From contig CAJUDQ010000033.1 in assembly GCA_910585215.1 (NCBI GenBank), positions 1 to 10,501 on the forward strand: DNA of 10,501 bases. The letters are read 5' to 3'. The notes beneath the pieces are model-generated. The model was not told the DNA's origin. It saw only the letters and a list, made by a program, of their open reading frames with translations, and made no database searches. This DNA comes from an uncultured Lachnospiraceae bacterium (GTDB lineage Bacteria; Bacillota; Clostridia; Lachnospirales; Lachnospiraceae). Within the stretch, counting starts at the first letter, position 1. Each line of letters starts with the position of its first letter. The translations under genes were made by a program, and so were the position numbers. Positions 1-7,384 of the stretch are shown here, piece by piece.

Positions 1-65
1 TATTTTTATACCTGGATGCAGTTTTTGTTTTTGTATTGAAATAATTCCATAAAATACTAAATATC

Positions 66-131
66 AAAAAAACAGACATATAAAATTAAGTAACTGTTAA
101 TAAAAATTACTTATTTTAAATGTCTGTTTTT
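66..131. terminator. Long AT-rich hairpin, probable bidirectional terminator after thyX
   Basis: CAGACAT at 73-79 pairs with ATGTCTG at 120-126. The stem continues inward with 81-93 against 107-119 (about 11 of 13 positions pair, one bulged A at 80), leaving a loop near 94-106. Seven As at 66-72 and five Ts at 127-131 flank the stem, so a U-tract follows the hairpin in either direction. It lies 75 bases past the thyX stop and would end the thyX transcript on the minus strand. It could also end a plus-strand gene lying left of the window. The rest of 1-205 shows no convincing gene. Confidence 0.6.
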
Positions 132-205
132 AATGCCAACCTGTTTATAATTCCTCTTTATTCTTATATCTCATTCTGCTGCTATAAATTGTTTTACTGA
201 ATTTT

Positions 206-886
206 TCAGTTTTCTTTCTTTCTTGGCCTTCTACCGCAGGATTTTTTCTCTGTACAGAATCCGGATATTTCACATTTTGGAAGAAACCAGTTTTTTACAA
301 GGTATTCCCATTCATCTGATAGTTCTGACAATGCCTTACAGATATCGGAAAACATCTCTCTGTATTCCCAGTAGGCTCTGCTGCACAGTCTCTGATGACT
401 CATATCCATCAAATTTCTCAAGTTTCTTTTATCCACGATTTTCGTTGTCATTCCAAGCGGCAGTAAAAGAGCTGCATCTTCTCTCGGAATCTCACAGACC
501 TCCTCCAGATAACTGCAAGTTTCACAGATATTTTTCATCATTTCATCATATCGCTGCAACGCCTCTTTATTATCTGCAATTTTTGGCGGAGTAACATAGC
601 TGAACTTGCTGTAATTAATATATCTTGTACTTGCCTGAAGACGTGTCGGGCTTCCACCAAGATGTGTATACCATTCCCGTATCACGCGGGCAGAATATCC
701 ATCTATAATCATTTCTACATTCACATACTCCATAACTCTTCCATGACCAGATATCAGGCAATCAAGTCCCCGTTTATAGTTTTTTTCATCATCTGTAATA
801 TCTGCTCCCCAGCACACACCTGCCCGTCTGCCCATAAGAGTAAGTGGTTTTTTTGTAGTTTCTTCTAATATTACAATCGTTCCCAT
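206..886 (-). CDS. thyX: Flavin-dependent thymidylate synthase (ThyX), divergent form
   Basis: ThyX makes dTMP from dUMP in the cytoplasm, using methylene-tetrahydrofolate as carbon donor and FAD with NADPH as reductant. The 226 residues fit the usual family length. Visible family signals are the N-terminal H48/E53 region, the STRY end of the ThyX motif (residues 86-89), the C-terminal stretch LRNLMDMSHQRLCSRAYWEY (156-175), which matches the family's NaR.L..F..LR...AQWEiR block, and a Cys-bearing tail (C205, C211, C217 with SCGRRP) common in clostridial members. The classical RHR triplet is missing: the aligned residues are Leu-Gly-Gly (76-78). The ATG at 886 has an AGGAG about six bases upstream. 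The gene stands alone behind its own promoter (985-1013). Family assignment is from motif recognition. Activity is inferred, and another Thy1-fold function is possible. Confidence 0.85.
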   Translation of the reverse strand: MGTIVILEETTKKPLTLMGRRAGVCWGADITDDEKNYKRGLDCLISGHGRVMEYVNVEMIIDGYSARVIREWYTHLGGSPTRLQASTRYINYSKFSYVTPPKIADNKEALQRYDEMMKNICETCSYLEEVCEIPREDAALLLPLGMTTKIVDKRNLRNLMDMSHQRLCSRAYWEYREMFSDICKALSELSDEWEYLVKNWFLPKCEISGFCTEKKSCGRRPRKKEN

Positions 887-984
887 AATTTTCTCCTGTT
901 TTCTTTATCTCTCAAACCAAAATTGTCTGATTCTGCAAATATAATAAATGATTTTAAAACTGTTTGGTTATTTATGTCTATTAA

Positions 985-1013
985 AGTATAGCACAAAACC
1001 AAATGTGCCTCAA
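985..1013 (-). promoter_or_regulatory. Sigma-A promoter for thyX
   Basis: On the minus strand TTGAGG (1013-1008) and TATACT (990-985) are separated by exactly 17 bases. This is a good vegetative promoter match and predicts a start near 978, giving a leader of roughly 90 bases before the thyX ATG. No terminator-like structure is evident in that leader. Confidence 0.7.
991..1008. promoter_or_regulatory. Palindrome inside the thyX promoter spacer, possible operator
   Basis: GCACA and TGTGC flank an 8-base centre (AAACCAAA), forming an 18-base inverted repeat. It fills the gap between the -35 and -10 boxes of the thyX promoter. That is a classic repressor position, but the arms are only five bases long and no regulator is known from the sequence. 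Confidence 0.35.
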
Positions 1014-1105
1014 CCTAAATTTCTTTTATTTTCCTGTTCCAAAAATTTCTTTTTTATATTAAAATAGAAAACAGTTTTATAGAAAATAAAAATGGAGGTT
1101 TCAAA

Positions 1106-2536
1106 ATGAAAAATCATCATAAACTAAAATGGCGCATCCTTGTATCTTCTTTATCACTTATTATTTTCACCATATTGATATTCCTGTTAGTTTATCAAAC
1201 CACTCACAAAAACAGTGCTGACAAAGTTTCTTCTTTTCATATCGGACTTCATCTGGAAAATCTGGAAACTGATTCCTCTGAAAAAACAAACACAACAGAA
1301 ACAAATTCCTCTGAAAATTCAGAGACTACTTCAGATTCAACAACAGAAACAAATGTTCCCACAGAACCGGATACTTCTACAACTCAAACTATTCCAACCT
1401 CTTCCAATCAGGAAATACAAACCTCTGAAAACAGAACAGAACCGGCCCCAGTTGAGACACAGACTACAAATCCTGATATTTTACAAGAACCTCCAACACC
1501 TGCAATTCCTGCAGATACACCAAATCCTACTCCCTCAAATTCCCCTCAGGCTATCCTTGAACGAATGTCTCTGGAGGAAAAGGTCGGCCAGATGTTTATT
1601 GCCCGCTGTCCGGAAACACATGCTGTACAATCAGCGGCAGATTATCATTTAGGGGGATATATTCTCTTTGCACGGGATTTTCAGAATAAAACCAAAGAAC
1701 AGGTAATTTACGATATCCGCTGTTATCAGGCCGCTGTTTCTATTCCTATGCTGATTGGTGTTGATGAGGAGGGCGGTGTGGTAAATCGTATCAGCAAATA
1801 TCCGCAATTTCGCTCACAGCCTTTTCAGTCTCCGCAGGAGCTTTTTTTGAACGGAGGGCTTGGACTGATACAAAGTGATACTGTTGAAAAATGCCAGCTT
1901 TTACACGAACTTGGACTTAATCTGAACTTTGCTCCTGTCTGTGATGTATCCGAAAATCCAAATGATTTTATTTATCGCCGGACTTTTGGAAAAAACGCAG
2001 CAGAAACCTCCAAATATATTGAAACAGTTGTACAATCCATGAAACAGCAGCAAATAGGATGTGTATTAAAGCATTTTCCAGGCTATGGAAACAATTCTGA
2101 TACCCATACGGGAATTGCCTATGACAACCGCCCTTATGATACTTTTCTTTCCTCTGATTTTCTTCCATTTCAGGCAGGTATCAACACCGGAGCTGATATT
2201 GTCATGGTTTCCCATAACATTGTAAACTGTATGGACAGTCAGGCTCCTGCCTCGCTTTCCCTGCGCGTACATGAGATTCTGCGCAATGACCTTGGATTTT
2301 CAGGAGTAATCGTTACTGATGAACTGTCTATGAATGGTGTTCTTGATTATGCAGATGATATCAGTATCGCAATTATGGCTATTCAGGCAGGTAATGACCT
2401 TCTCTGCTGTACAAATTTTGATGCTCAGATACCAGCTGTAATAAATGCTGTACATCAGGGAATTATTTCTGAAGCACGTATCAATGAATCTGTTCTGCGG
2501 ATTCTTCAAATGAAACAATCTCTGGGAATTTTGTAA
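1106..2536 (+). CDS. nagZ: Membrane-tethered GH3 beta-N-acetylhexosaminidase (NagZ-type)
   Basis: The enzyme likely removes terminal beta-N-acetylglucosamine from peptidoglycan fragments or other glycans outside the membrane. Of 476 residues, 10-31 form a hydrophobic segment without a lipobox, best read as an uncleaved signal anchor. Residues 50-147 are a low-complexity Ser/Thr/Asn/Pro/Glu linker. Residues 148-476 are one GH3 catalytic domain, similar in size to single-domain Gram-negative NagZ. Motifs are VDEEGG (219-224), FAPVCDV (275-281), KHFPGYG with SDTH (322-334; the flexible loop with the Asp-His pair of NagZ) and VTDELSM (403-409), where D405 is the expected nucleophile. GGAGG at 1094-1098 supports the ATG. 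It is alone on its strand, and no clear promoter was found upstream. GH3 assignment is firm; the exact substrate is inferred. Confidence 0.88.
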   Translation: MKNHHKLKWRILVSSLSLIIFTILIFLLVYQTTHKNSADKVSSFHIGLHLENLETDSSEKTNTTETNSSENSETTSDSTTETNVPTEPDTSTTQTIPTSSNQEIQTSENRTEPAPVETQTTNPDILQEPPTPAIPADTPNPTPSNSPQAILERMSLEEKVGQMFIARCPETHAVQSAADYHLGGYILFARDFQNKTKEQVIYDIRCYQAAVSIPMLIGVDEEGGVVNRISKYPQFRSQPFQSPQELFLNGGLGLIQSDTVEKCQLLHELGLNLNFAPVCDVSENPNDFIYRRTFGKNAAETSKYIETVVQSMKQQQIGCVLKHFPGYGNNSDTHTGIAYDNRPYDTFLSSDFLPFQAGINTGADIVMVSHNIVNCMDSQAPASLSLRVHEILRNDLGFSGVIVTDELSMNGVLDYADDISIAIMAIQAGNDLLCCTNFDAQIPAVINAVHQGIISEARINESVLRILQMKQSLGIL

Positions 2537-2566
2537 ACAAATTCCAAAAACCATTTCCTGTCAAAT

Positions 2567-2655
2567 AAAAAAAGGACTGTTGTACTATATCAACACAATA
2601 CAGTAAATTATAATTATCTCTGCTATATTGCATGTATTTGATACGACAGTCCTTT
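2567..2655. terminator. Long imperfect hairpin between nagZ and the convergent operon
   Basis: AAAGGACTGTTGTA (2571-2584) pairs with TACGACAGTCCTTT (2642-2655) at 13 of 14 positions plus one G-T pair. The centre can pair further, for example ATCAA with TTGAT, CAATA with TATTG, and CAG with CTG, giving a hairpin of about 85 bases. On the minus strand the stem is followed by seven Ts (2573-2567), so it is best placed to end the kinase/lipoprotein operon. On the plus strand it lies about 35 bases after the nagZ stop with only a short T-tract (TTT). Its length and symmetry would also fit a small palindromic repeat. Confidence 0.5.
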
Positions 2656-2709
2656 ACCAGAATGTGCCGTAAAGCCCCTAGCTTTAGCTATGGGGATATA
2701 AGGCACACC
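2654..2709 (+). mobile_element. IS608-like (IS200/IS605) transposon end, probable relic
   Basis: CCCC-TAGC (2675-2682), loop TTTA, then GCTA-T-GGGG (2687-2695) make an imperfect hairpin with one unpaired T at 2691. This is the hairpin type that TnpA Y1 transposases bind. From memory, the core is nearly identical to the IS608 hairpins. AAAG (2671-2674) sits directly at the 5' foot, where IS608's left end has its guide tetranucleotide. TTAC (2654-2657), the matching left cleavage tetranucleotide, lies 17 bases upstream of the foot. TGTGCC/GGCACA (2663-2668/2702-2707) adds an outer stem. No tnpA, tnpB or matching right end (hairpin followed by TCAA) is present, so this is a remnant or a hitchhiking palindromic element. 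Confidence 0.6.
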
Positions 2710-2749
2710 TGAAACTTGACTATAACTGTTTTATATTCTTTTTTCCAAT

Positions 2750-2779
2750 TGTCATATATCAGGTTAAATTGATATGACA
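2750..2779. other. AT-rich inverted repeat just past the lipoprotein stop
   Basis: TGTCATAT (2750-2757) pairs with ATATGACA (2772-2779), and CA/TG extends the stem across a two-base bulge around loop GGTTAAAT. It starts eight bases after the minus-strand stop codon. The stem is poor in GC and no T-tract follows on either strand, so it is more likely an mRNA 3'-end hairpin than a terminator. Function unknown. Confidence 0.3.
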
Positions 2780-2786
2780 TATATCT

Positions 2787-4574
2787 TTAATCCCATAATA
2801 CATTATCACTGACCCTTCCAAGCTCCTTTAAATAATCTTTTATCGCATCTGCCGGTGAATACTCTGTTTCAGTTGCATATAATCTCATTTCCTCTGTCAG
2901 TTCACCGGTTGAAATGGCAAGTTTATATACAGAATCATTCAAAAGCTCCCTGTCCTGTTTTACAAACAACAGATATTCATATGGATTTCCATCTTTATCC
3001 AAATCAAACCCTGTCTTCTGCATTGCCTTGATTTGGGCACCTGTCATTTCCAGAACAGAAATAGTATCAGCTCTTGGCCGAATCATATTTATTATATCTG
3101 TACTGATATCTCCTTTATAAATATACCATCCCAATCCCTGATTATTTTTCTTATTATCTTTATGATATTCATTCAGCGAAATCATGGCACAATCTGCATT
3201 TACTGCCTTCCCCTGCGCTATGGCAACGAGTTTTGCTGTTTCTTTCATTGTCAGTGTTTTTTTGGCTTCTGCATGAAAATCATCGGAAGAGCCGTTTTGT
3301 AATCCATTATTTGTATGGTCAAATGCATCTATCAATCCGTCTACATCCAGTTCTCCATTTATTAGCTGTTTAATATCCTGTGCAATCGGTACAATCAGCT
3401 CTTCCCATCCCACATACAGCAAAGGCACAGTTCTCCCATTTCTTACCAAATCTTCGATTTCCAGATAAGGACTGTCTTCAGGAATCACACTTCCATTTAA
3501 AGGAGACATATACTGGCGGTTTCCTGATACAAGCGCCTGCTGTCCTTCCGGTGTAGATACATAATTTAAAAGCTTTAACGCATCCTCAAGTTTCTGTTCA
3601 TTTCCCTTATCGGCCAGAGATTTATGAATCCCCATATATTCAGAAACATTTCTTGTCAGCATATTGTTACTTCCATCTTTACTCAGCCATGGAATTGTAC
3701 CATATTGATATGTTTTTCCATTACTTGCAGTATTCTCATATTTATCAAGGCCAAGGCATAAAAAGAAAACACATTTTCCCTCATAAAATTCCTCTGTTCT
3801 TGTATGTTCCGAGGTGATAAAGCCCTTTTCCACCCACTGATAAAAATATTCTACTGCAGTCCTGAAAGCGCCGTTTCCGGCTGCTGTTGTTTTTCCTTCT
3901 GGAAAGCTCTTCTTCCATTCTGTTCCCTCTGGTGTGGCAAAATATACAGTATTTCCAAGATTAAAAAAATAGTTAAATGGATATCCGTCTAACGACATGC
4001 CATTTCCCATTGTCTTATATCCCGCCGCTTCGATTTTTTCTGAAAGCTCTGTCAATTCATCAAAGCTCTTTGGAACATTCCAGTTATTTTCTTTTAATAT
4101 GGTTTTATTGTAATAAATCCCTGTCAAAGTATATCCTGACGGCAGCAGATAAATACCTCCATCAATATTCAGAGAATCAAGCAAAGTACCTGAATAATTA
4201 TTTATAAATTCATAATTTGATAAATCAAGAAGATATTTTTGCTGGGCATCTTTATCAAAATTCTGCGAAGAAATATAGATATCCGGAATATCTCCATTTT
4301 TCAGAGAATACAGAGCATAACCGCTTCCATTTACACCTGCATAGCTGATTACCTTTAAATTTACTTCGGGATATTTTTTATGAAAAGCAGAAATAAAATC
4401 CTCAGTAATCAGATTATTAAAGCTAGAAATTGTTAATTCTTCATGTACTTTTTCTGTTTTTTCTGAATTGTTCTTATCCTGTAAAGGTCTGTCATTTTTG
4501 CATCCTGTTATCAAACAGTTCATGACAATTATAATAATTATCAAACCTATTGTCTTTTTTAAAATGGGCTTCAT
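2787..4574 (-). CDS. Lipoprotein: solute-binding domain joined to a 5'-nucleotidase C-terminal domain
   Basis: This 595-residue protein appears to be an extracellular, lipid-anchored ligand receptor. A hydrophobic signal (residues 8-24) ends in lipobox LITGC, with C25 as the lipidated cysteine. Residues 47-420 look like a family 1 (sugar-type) ABC solute-binding protein: LTISSFNN opening, FHKKYPEVNLKVI (64-76), GDIPDIYIS (94-102), GIYYNKTIL (152-160) and STPEGQQALVSG (340-351). Residues 430-590 resemble the 5'-nucleotidase C-terminal (substrate-binding) domain: NADCAMISLNEY (459-470), KGDISTDIINMIRP (487-500) and ISVLEMTGAQIKAM (505-518). The metallophosphatase half is absent, so catalysis is not expected. 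The ATG is preceded by AAAGGA at a rather long spacing of about 13 bases. It follows the sensor kinase gene after 22 bases, and no permease or ATPase gene is adjacent. A sensory partner role for the kinase is inferred; a transporter subunit is the alternative. Confidence 0.8.
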   Translation of the reverse strand: MKPILKKTIGLIIIIIVMNCLITGCKNDRPLQDKNNSEKTEKVHEELTISSFNNLITEDFISAFHKKYPEVNLKVISYAGVNGSGYALYSLKNGDIPDIYISSQNFDKDAQQKYLLDLSNYEFINNYSGTLLDSLNIDGGIYLLPSGYTLTGIYYNKTILKENNWNVPKSFDELTELSEKIEAAGYKTMGNGMSLDGYPFNYFFNLGNTVYFATPEGTEWKKSFPEGKTTAAGNGAFRTAVEYFYQWVEKGFITSEHTRTEEFYEGKCVFFLCLGLDKYENTASNGKTYQYGTIPWLSKDGSNNMLTRNVSEYMGIHKSLADKGNEQKLEDALKLLNYVSTPEGQQALVSGNRQYMSPLNGSVIPEDSPYLEIEDLVRNGRTVPLLYVGWEELIVPIAQDIKQLINGELDVDGLIDAFDHTNNGLQNGSSDDFHAEAKKTLTMKETAKLVAIAQGKAVNADCAMISLNEYHKDNKKNNQGLGWYIYKGDISTDIINMIRPRADTISVLEMTGAQIKAMQKTGFDLDKDGNPYEYLLFVKQDRELLNDSVYKLAISTGELTEEMRLYATETEYSPADAIKDYLKELGRVSDNVLWD

Positions 4575-4596
4575 AATTTTTAAAAAATCCTTTCTT

Positions 4597-7224
4597 TTAT
4601 GAAACTTCCCTGTATCCAGACAACATCCACATCATTTTTTCAATATTCAAAGGTTTTGTCAAATGTCCATTCATGCCGGCTTCTTTCGTTGCCTGCATAT
4701 CCTCTTCGTATACATCTGCCGTCATGGCCAAAATCGGGATTTTTGCAGCATCTTCTCTATCCAGTGCACGAATTGCCTTTGTTGCTGCAAGCCCATCCAT
4801 AACTGGCATATGTACATCCATAAGAATAACATCAAAGGTTCCTGCCGGATTATCACGAAATATACAAAGTGCCTCCTCACCATTCTCAACTGTTGTAACT
4901 ATTGCGCCACCTTCCTCAAGAATCGCCTGTGCAATTTCAATATTTAACTCCACATCATCTGCCAGCAGCACTTTAAGACCTGTCAGTTCTACTGTTTTTC
5001 TCTGTTTTTCAGATGCCGGATAAAAACGGGACAATGTTTTTAACAGCAGCTCTATATCAATTGGTTTTGATAAATGTGCATTCATGCCGGCAGCCTGAGT
5101 ATTTCTGATATCCTCCTCATAGGCATTTGCTGTCATGGCTATAATCGGAATGGTTTTGGCATCTGGTCTTTCCAGTGAACGAATCGTTTTTGTAGCAGTA
5201 ATTCCATCCATCACAGGCATCATAATATCCATAAGCACTACATCATAAGTTCCTGCCGGATGAGTGACAAACGCATCGACAGCCTCCTGACCATTCATTG
5301 CAGGAGTAATAACAGCCCCTTCTCCTTCCAGAATTGTTTTTGCGATTTCAAGATTCAGTTCAATATCCTCTACCAGAAGAATCTTAATTCCTTCTAAATT
5401 AATATGGACTTCTGACTTGCCCTCATTCTGTTTTGCATTTTTGTCAATATCTATCCAGAGTTCAATAATAAATGTTGTACCAACATTCAGTTTGCTTTCA
5501 ACCTCAATCGTACCACCCATCAAATCTATAAATTTTTTGGTAATGGCCATACCCAGTCCGGTTCCCTTGTAAGTGGTACGCATACCATCATCTTCCTGTG
5601 CAAAAGCCTCAAATAAATGAGGAAGAAATTCCTCTTTCATTCCAATTCCTGTATCTCTCAATTCAAACCGGAACAGCGCTTTTTCCTCCGTATGCTCTTT
5701 TTCTATTGCACGAAAATATATTTTTCCTCCATCCAAGGTAAACTTTACAGCATTTCCAAGAATATTTATAAAAACCTGCCTTAAATGCAGCTCATCTCCA
5801 ATTAAAAGAGGATGTTCAAAGTCATCAAATTCTCTTATCAATTCGATATTTCTTGTTGACAGTTGCCCGCCGATAATAGAAGCACAATTTTCCACACAGG
5901 TACGAATATCAAAACTTTCATGATTTACCTTTGTCTTTCCCGATTCAATCCGGCTCATATCCAGTACATCATTAATCAGACCCAACAAATGCTGTGAAGA
6001 ACCGCTGATTTTTTTCAGACAGTCCAATATCTTATCCTGATTGCCTATATTTTTCAAGGCAATATCTGTCATTCCCATAATTCCATTAATCGGAGTACGA
6101 ATATCATGACTCATATGAGAAAGGAAATCACTTTTTGCCTGATTTGCACTATTTGCCTGATTTACAGCCGTCTTTAACAGCTCATTTGCCTCGTCCTTCT
6201 GTTTGACCAGCCGTTTATCCTCTTTTGAGATAATGGTAACAATAATCACAAGTACAACCATGGCAAAAAGCACAATGGATGCTACCACAAAAAACTGAAT
6301 GGTACGGTCCAGCAGCAATTTACTGTCTGCTCCCAATACTTTTGTTGGAACAAATAAAAGTATCTGCCAGTTTTCAGAATGAAGAGCAGCATTTGCCACA
6401 AACCAGTTCTGTTTTTTCTGATTTTGACTGATATATTCAAATTCTAGTGCTGTATTTCTGCCCTGTTCAAGTTGATAAATAAAATTATCATAGGTTCCCC
6501 CGTTAATAATGGAAAAATCCTCAAATGCACTTAAAACATTATATCCTTCAATAAAGTTGTCCGTGTATGTATATTTATATAATCTTCGTCCATCTTTATT
6601 AATCAGATATGTATAGCATTTATCCTTAAAACCCTTGACAGAAATTTTCTCTCTCATTACTTCAATATCTACTGCAACTGCCAGATGAGTAATTTCTTTT
6701 TTATCCGCACCTACTTTCAAAGGAGTTTCCATACGCTCTATAAATATAAAATAAGACTTTTCATTTTTATGGGGGATTTCAGTTACAATCTGCTGCCGGC
6801 TTTCTGTTTTTGAAGTTAAAAGGTCTGTCTGTGTCCAGCGCCCGCTGTTGTAATCGGAAGAATAATAATTTGCATGTTTATCAATTGCAAGTACAAGGGA
6901 ATTTGTTTCATCAAGAAAATCTGACATAGAACCAAGCACTTTTAAAAGCTCCTCTTCTGAAATCAGTTCTTTGCTTTTCACAACATATTCACAGGCTGAA
7001 ACCTGTTGCCATGAATATTCTATCACACTGTCCACTATCTCAGAAGCTTTGTCCGTAAATTCCACAATATGGTTTTTACGCTCTTCAAAAAGCTGCTTTT
7101 CAAGAAAAGAGAAATAGTTGCCCGATACAATTACCAGAAGGATAACTGCACTTAAAATGAAAATAATCGGGCCTCCTTTTAGATTTCTTTGTTTTATATT
7201 AAATTGCTTCTCTTTTTTGTCCAT
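4597..7224 (-). CDS. Hybrid sensor histidine kinase with extracellular sensor and two receiver domains
   Basis: This 875-residue membrane kinase should sense an external signal and pass phosphate to its own receivers. Numbered from the ATG at 7224: TM1 about 17-38, an extracellular region of about 270 residues with Cache-like features, TM2 about 311-332, a short coiled linker, HisKA with phosphoacceptor H373 (SHDIRTP), HATPase with N487/N491, G1 DTGIGM (524-529) and G2 GTGLGM (554-559). Receiver 1 follows (E619, D620, phospho-acceptor D666, K720), then receiver 2 (D756, D757, D803, K857). Both receivers keep all key residues. No HPt or DNA-binding domain is present. An upstream in-frame TTG at 7251 was rejected because AGAGGG sits about nine bases before the ATG. 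It is the first gene of an operon with the solute-binding lipoprotein, likely its sensing partner. Cognate output genes are not in the window. Confidence 0.92.
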   Translation of the reverse strand: MDKKEKQFNIKQRNLKGGPIIFILSAVILLVIVSGNYFSFLEKQLFEERKNHIVEFTDKASEIVDSVIEYSWQQVSACEYVVKSKELISEEELLKVLGSMSDFLDETNSLVLAIDKHANYYSSDYNSGRWTQTDLLTSKTESRQQIVTEIPHKNEKSYFIFIERMETPLKVGADKKEITHLAVAVDIEVMREKISVKGFKDKCYTYLINKDGRRLYKYTYTDNFIEGYNVLSAFEDFSIINGGTYDNFIYQLEQGRNTALEFEYISQNQKKQNWFVANAALHSENWQILLFVPTKVLGADSKLLLDRTIQFFVVASIVLFAMVVLVIIVTIISKEDKRLVKQKDEANELLKTAVNQANSANQAKSDFLSHMSHDIRTPINGIMGMTDIALKNIGNQDKILDCLKKISGSSQHLLGLINDVLDMSRIESGKTKVNHESFDIRTCVENCASIIGGQLSTRNIELIREFDDFEHPLLIGDELHLRQVFINILGNAVKFTLDGGKIYFRAIEKEHTEEKALFRFELRDTGIGMKEEFLPHLFEAFAQEDDGMRTTYKGTGLGMAITKKFIDLMGGTIEVESKLNVGTTFIIELWIDIDKNAKQNEGKSEVHINLEGIKILLVEDIELNLEIAKTILEGEGAVITPAMNGQEAVDAFVTHPAGTYDVVLMDIMMPVMDGITATKTIRSLERPDAKTIPIIAMTANAYEEDIRNTQAAGMNAHLSKPIDIELLLKTLSRFYPASEKQRKTVELTGLKVLLADDVELNIEIAQAILEEGGAIVTTVENGEEALCIFRDNPAGTFDVILMDVHMPVMDGLAATKAIRALDREDAAKIPILAMTADVYEEDMQATKEAGMNGHLTKPLNIEKMMWMLSGYREVS

Positions 7225-7281
7225 AAATAAATCCCTCTGACACTTTAACAAGATTTATACTGCTACTTTATATTATTTTTT

Positions 7282-7310
7282 ATGATACCACAACCCCTAA
7301 ATCCTGTCAA
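7282..7310 (-). promoter_or_regulatory. Sigma-A promoter for the kinase/lipoprotein operon
   Basis: On the minus strand TTGACA (7310-7305) is followed after 17 bases by TATCAT (7287-7282). This is a perfect -35 and a good -10. The start should fall near 7275, about 50 bases before the kinase ATG. Seventy-four bases (7311-7384) separate it from the divergent aspS promoter, with no obvious operator. Confidence 0.75.
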
Positions 7311-7384
7311 GAAAAAGTATCTGTCATAGCCGAATGTAAGTTCTTTTTTACCTTTTATTTTCCAATTATTATATGAATATTTTC

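Noticed and set aside
223..594. Plus-strand reading frame opposite thyX
   Set aside because: It shows no recognisable motif and lies entirely over the well-supported thyX gene.
1037..1065. Possible nagZ promoter (TTCCAA, 17 bases, TAAAAT)
   Set aside because: The -35 matches the consensus at only three positions in an AT-rich stretch where such -10 boxes arise by chance.
1215..1652. 145-residue reading frame overlapping the nagZ linker
   Set aside because: It is a frame-shifted reading of the low-complexity linker (Gln/Leu-rich) with no domain.
2750..2779. Inverted repeat as the terminator of the lipoprotein gene
   Set aside because: The stem is almost all A-T and neither strand has a T-tract after it; the hairpin at 2567-2655 is the better candidate.
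4673..5023. Plus-strand reading frames opposite the second receiver domain
   Set aside because: They are antisense readings of a conserved receiver domain and have no plausible start signals.
7225..7251. Upstream in-frame TTG start for the sensor kinase
   Set aside because: It adds nine residues but has no good ribosome binding site, while the ATG at 7224 has AGAGGG at proper spacing.
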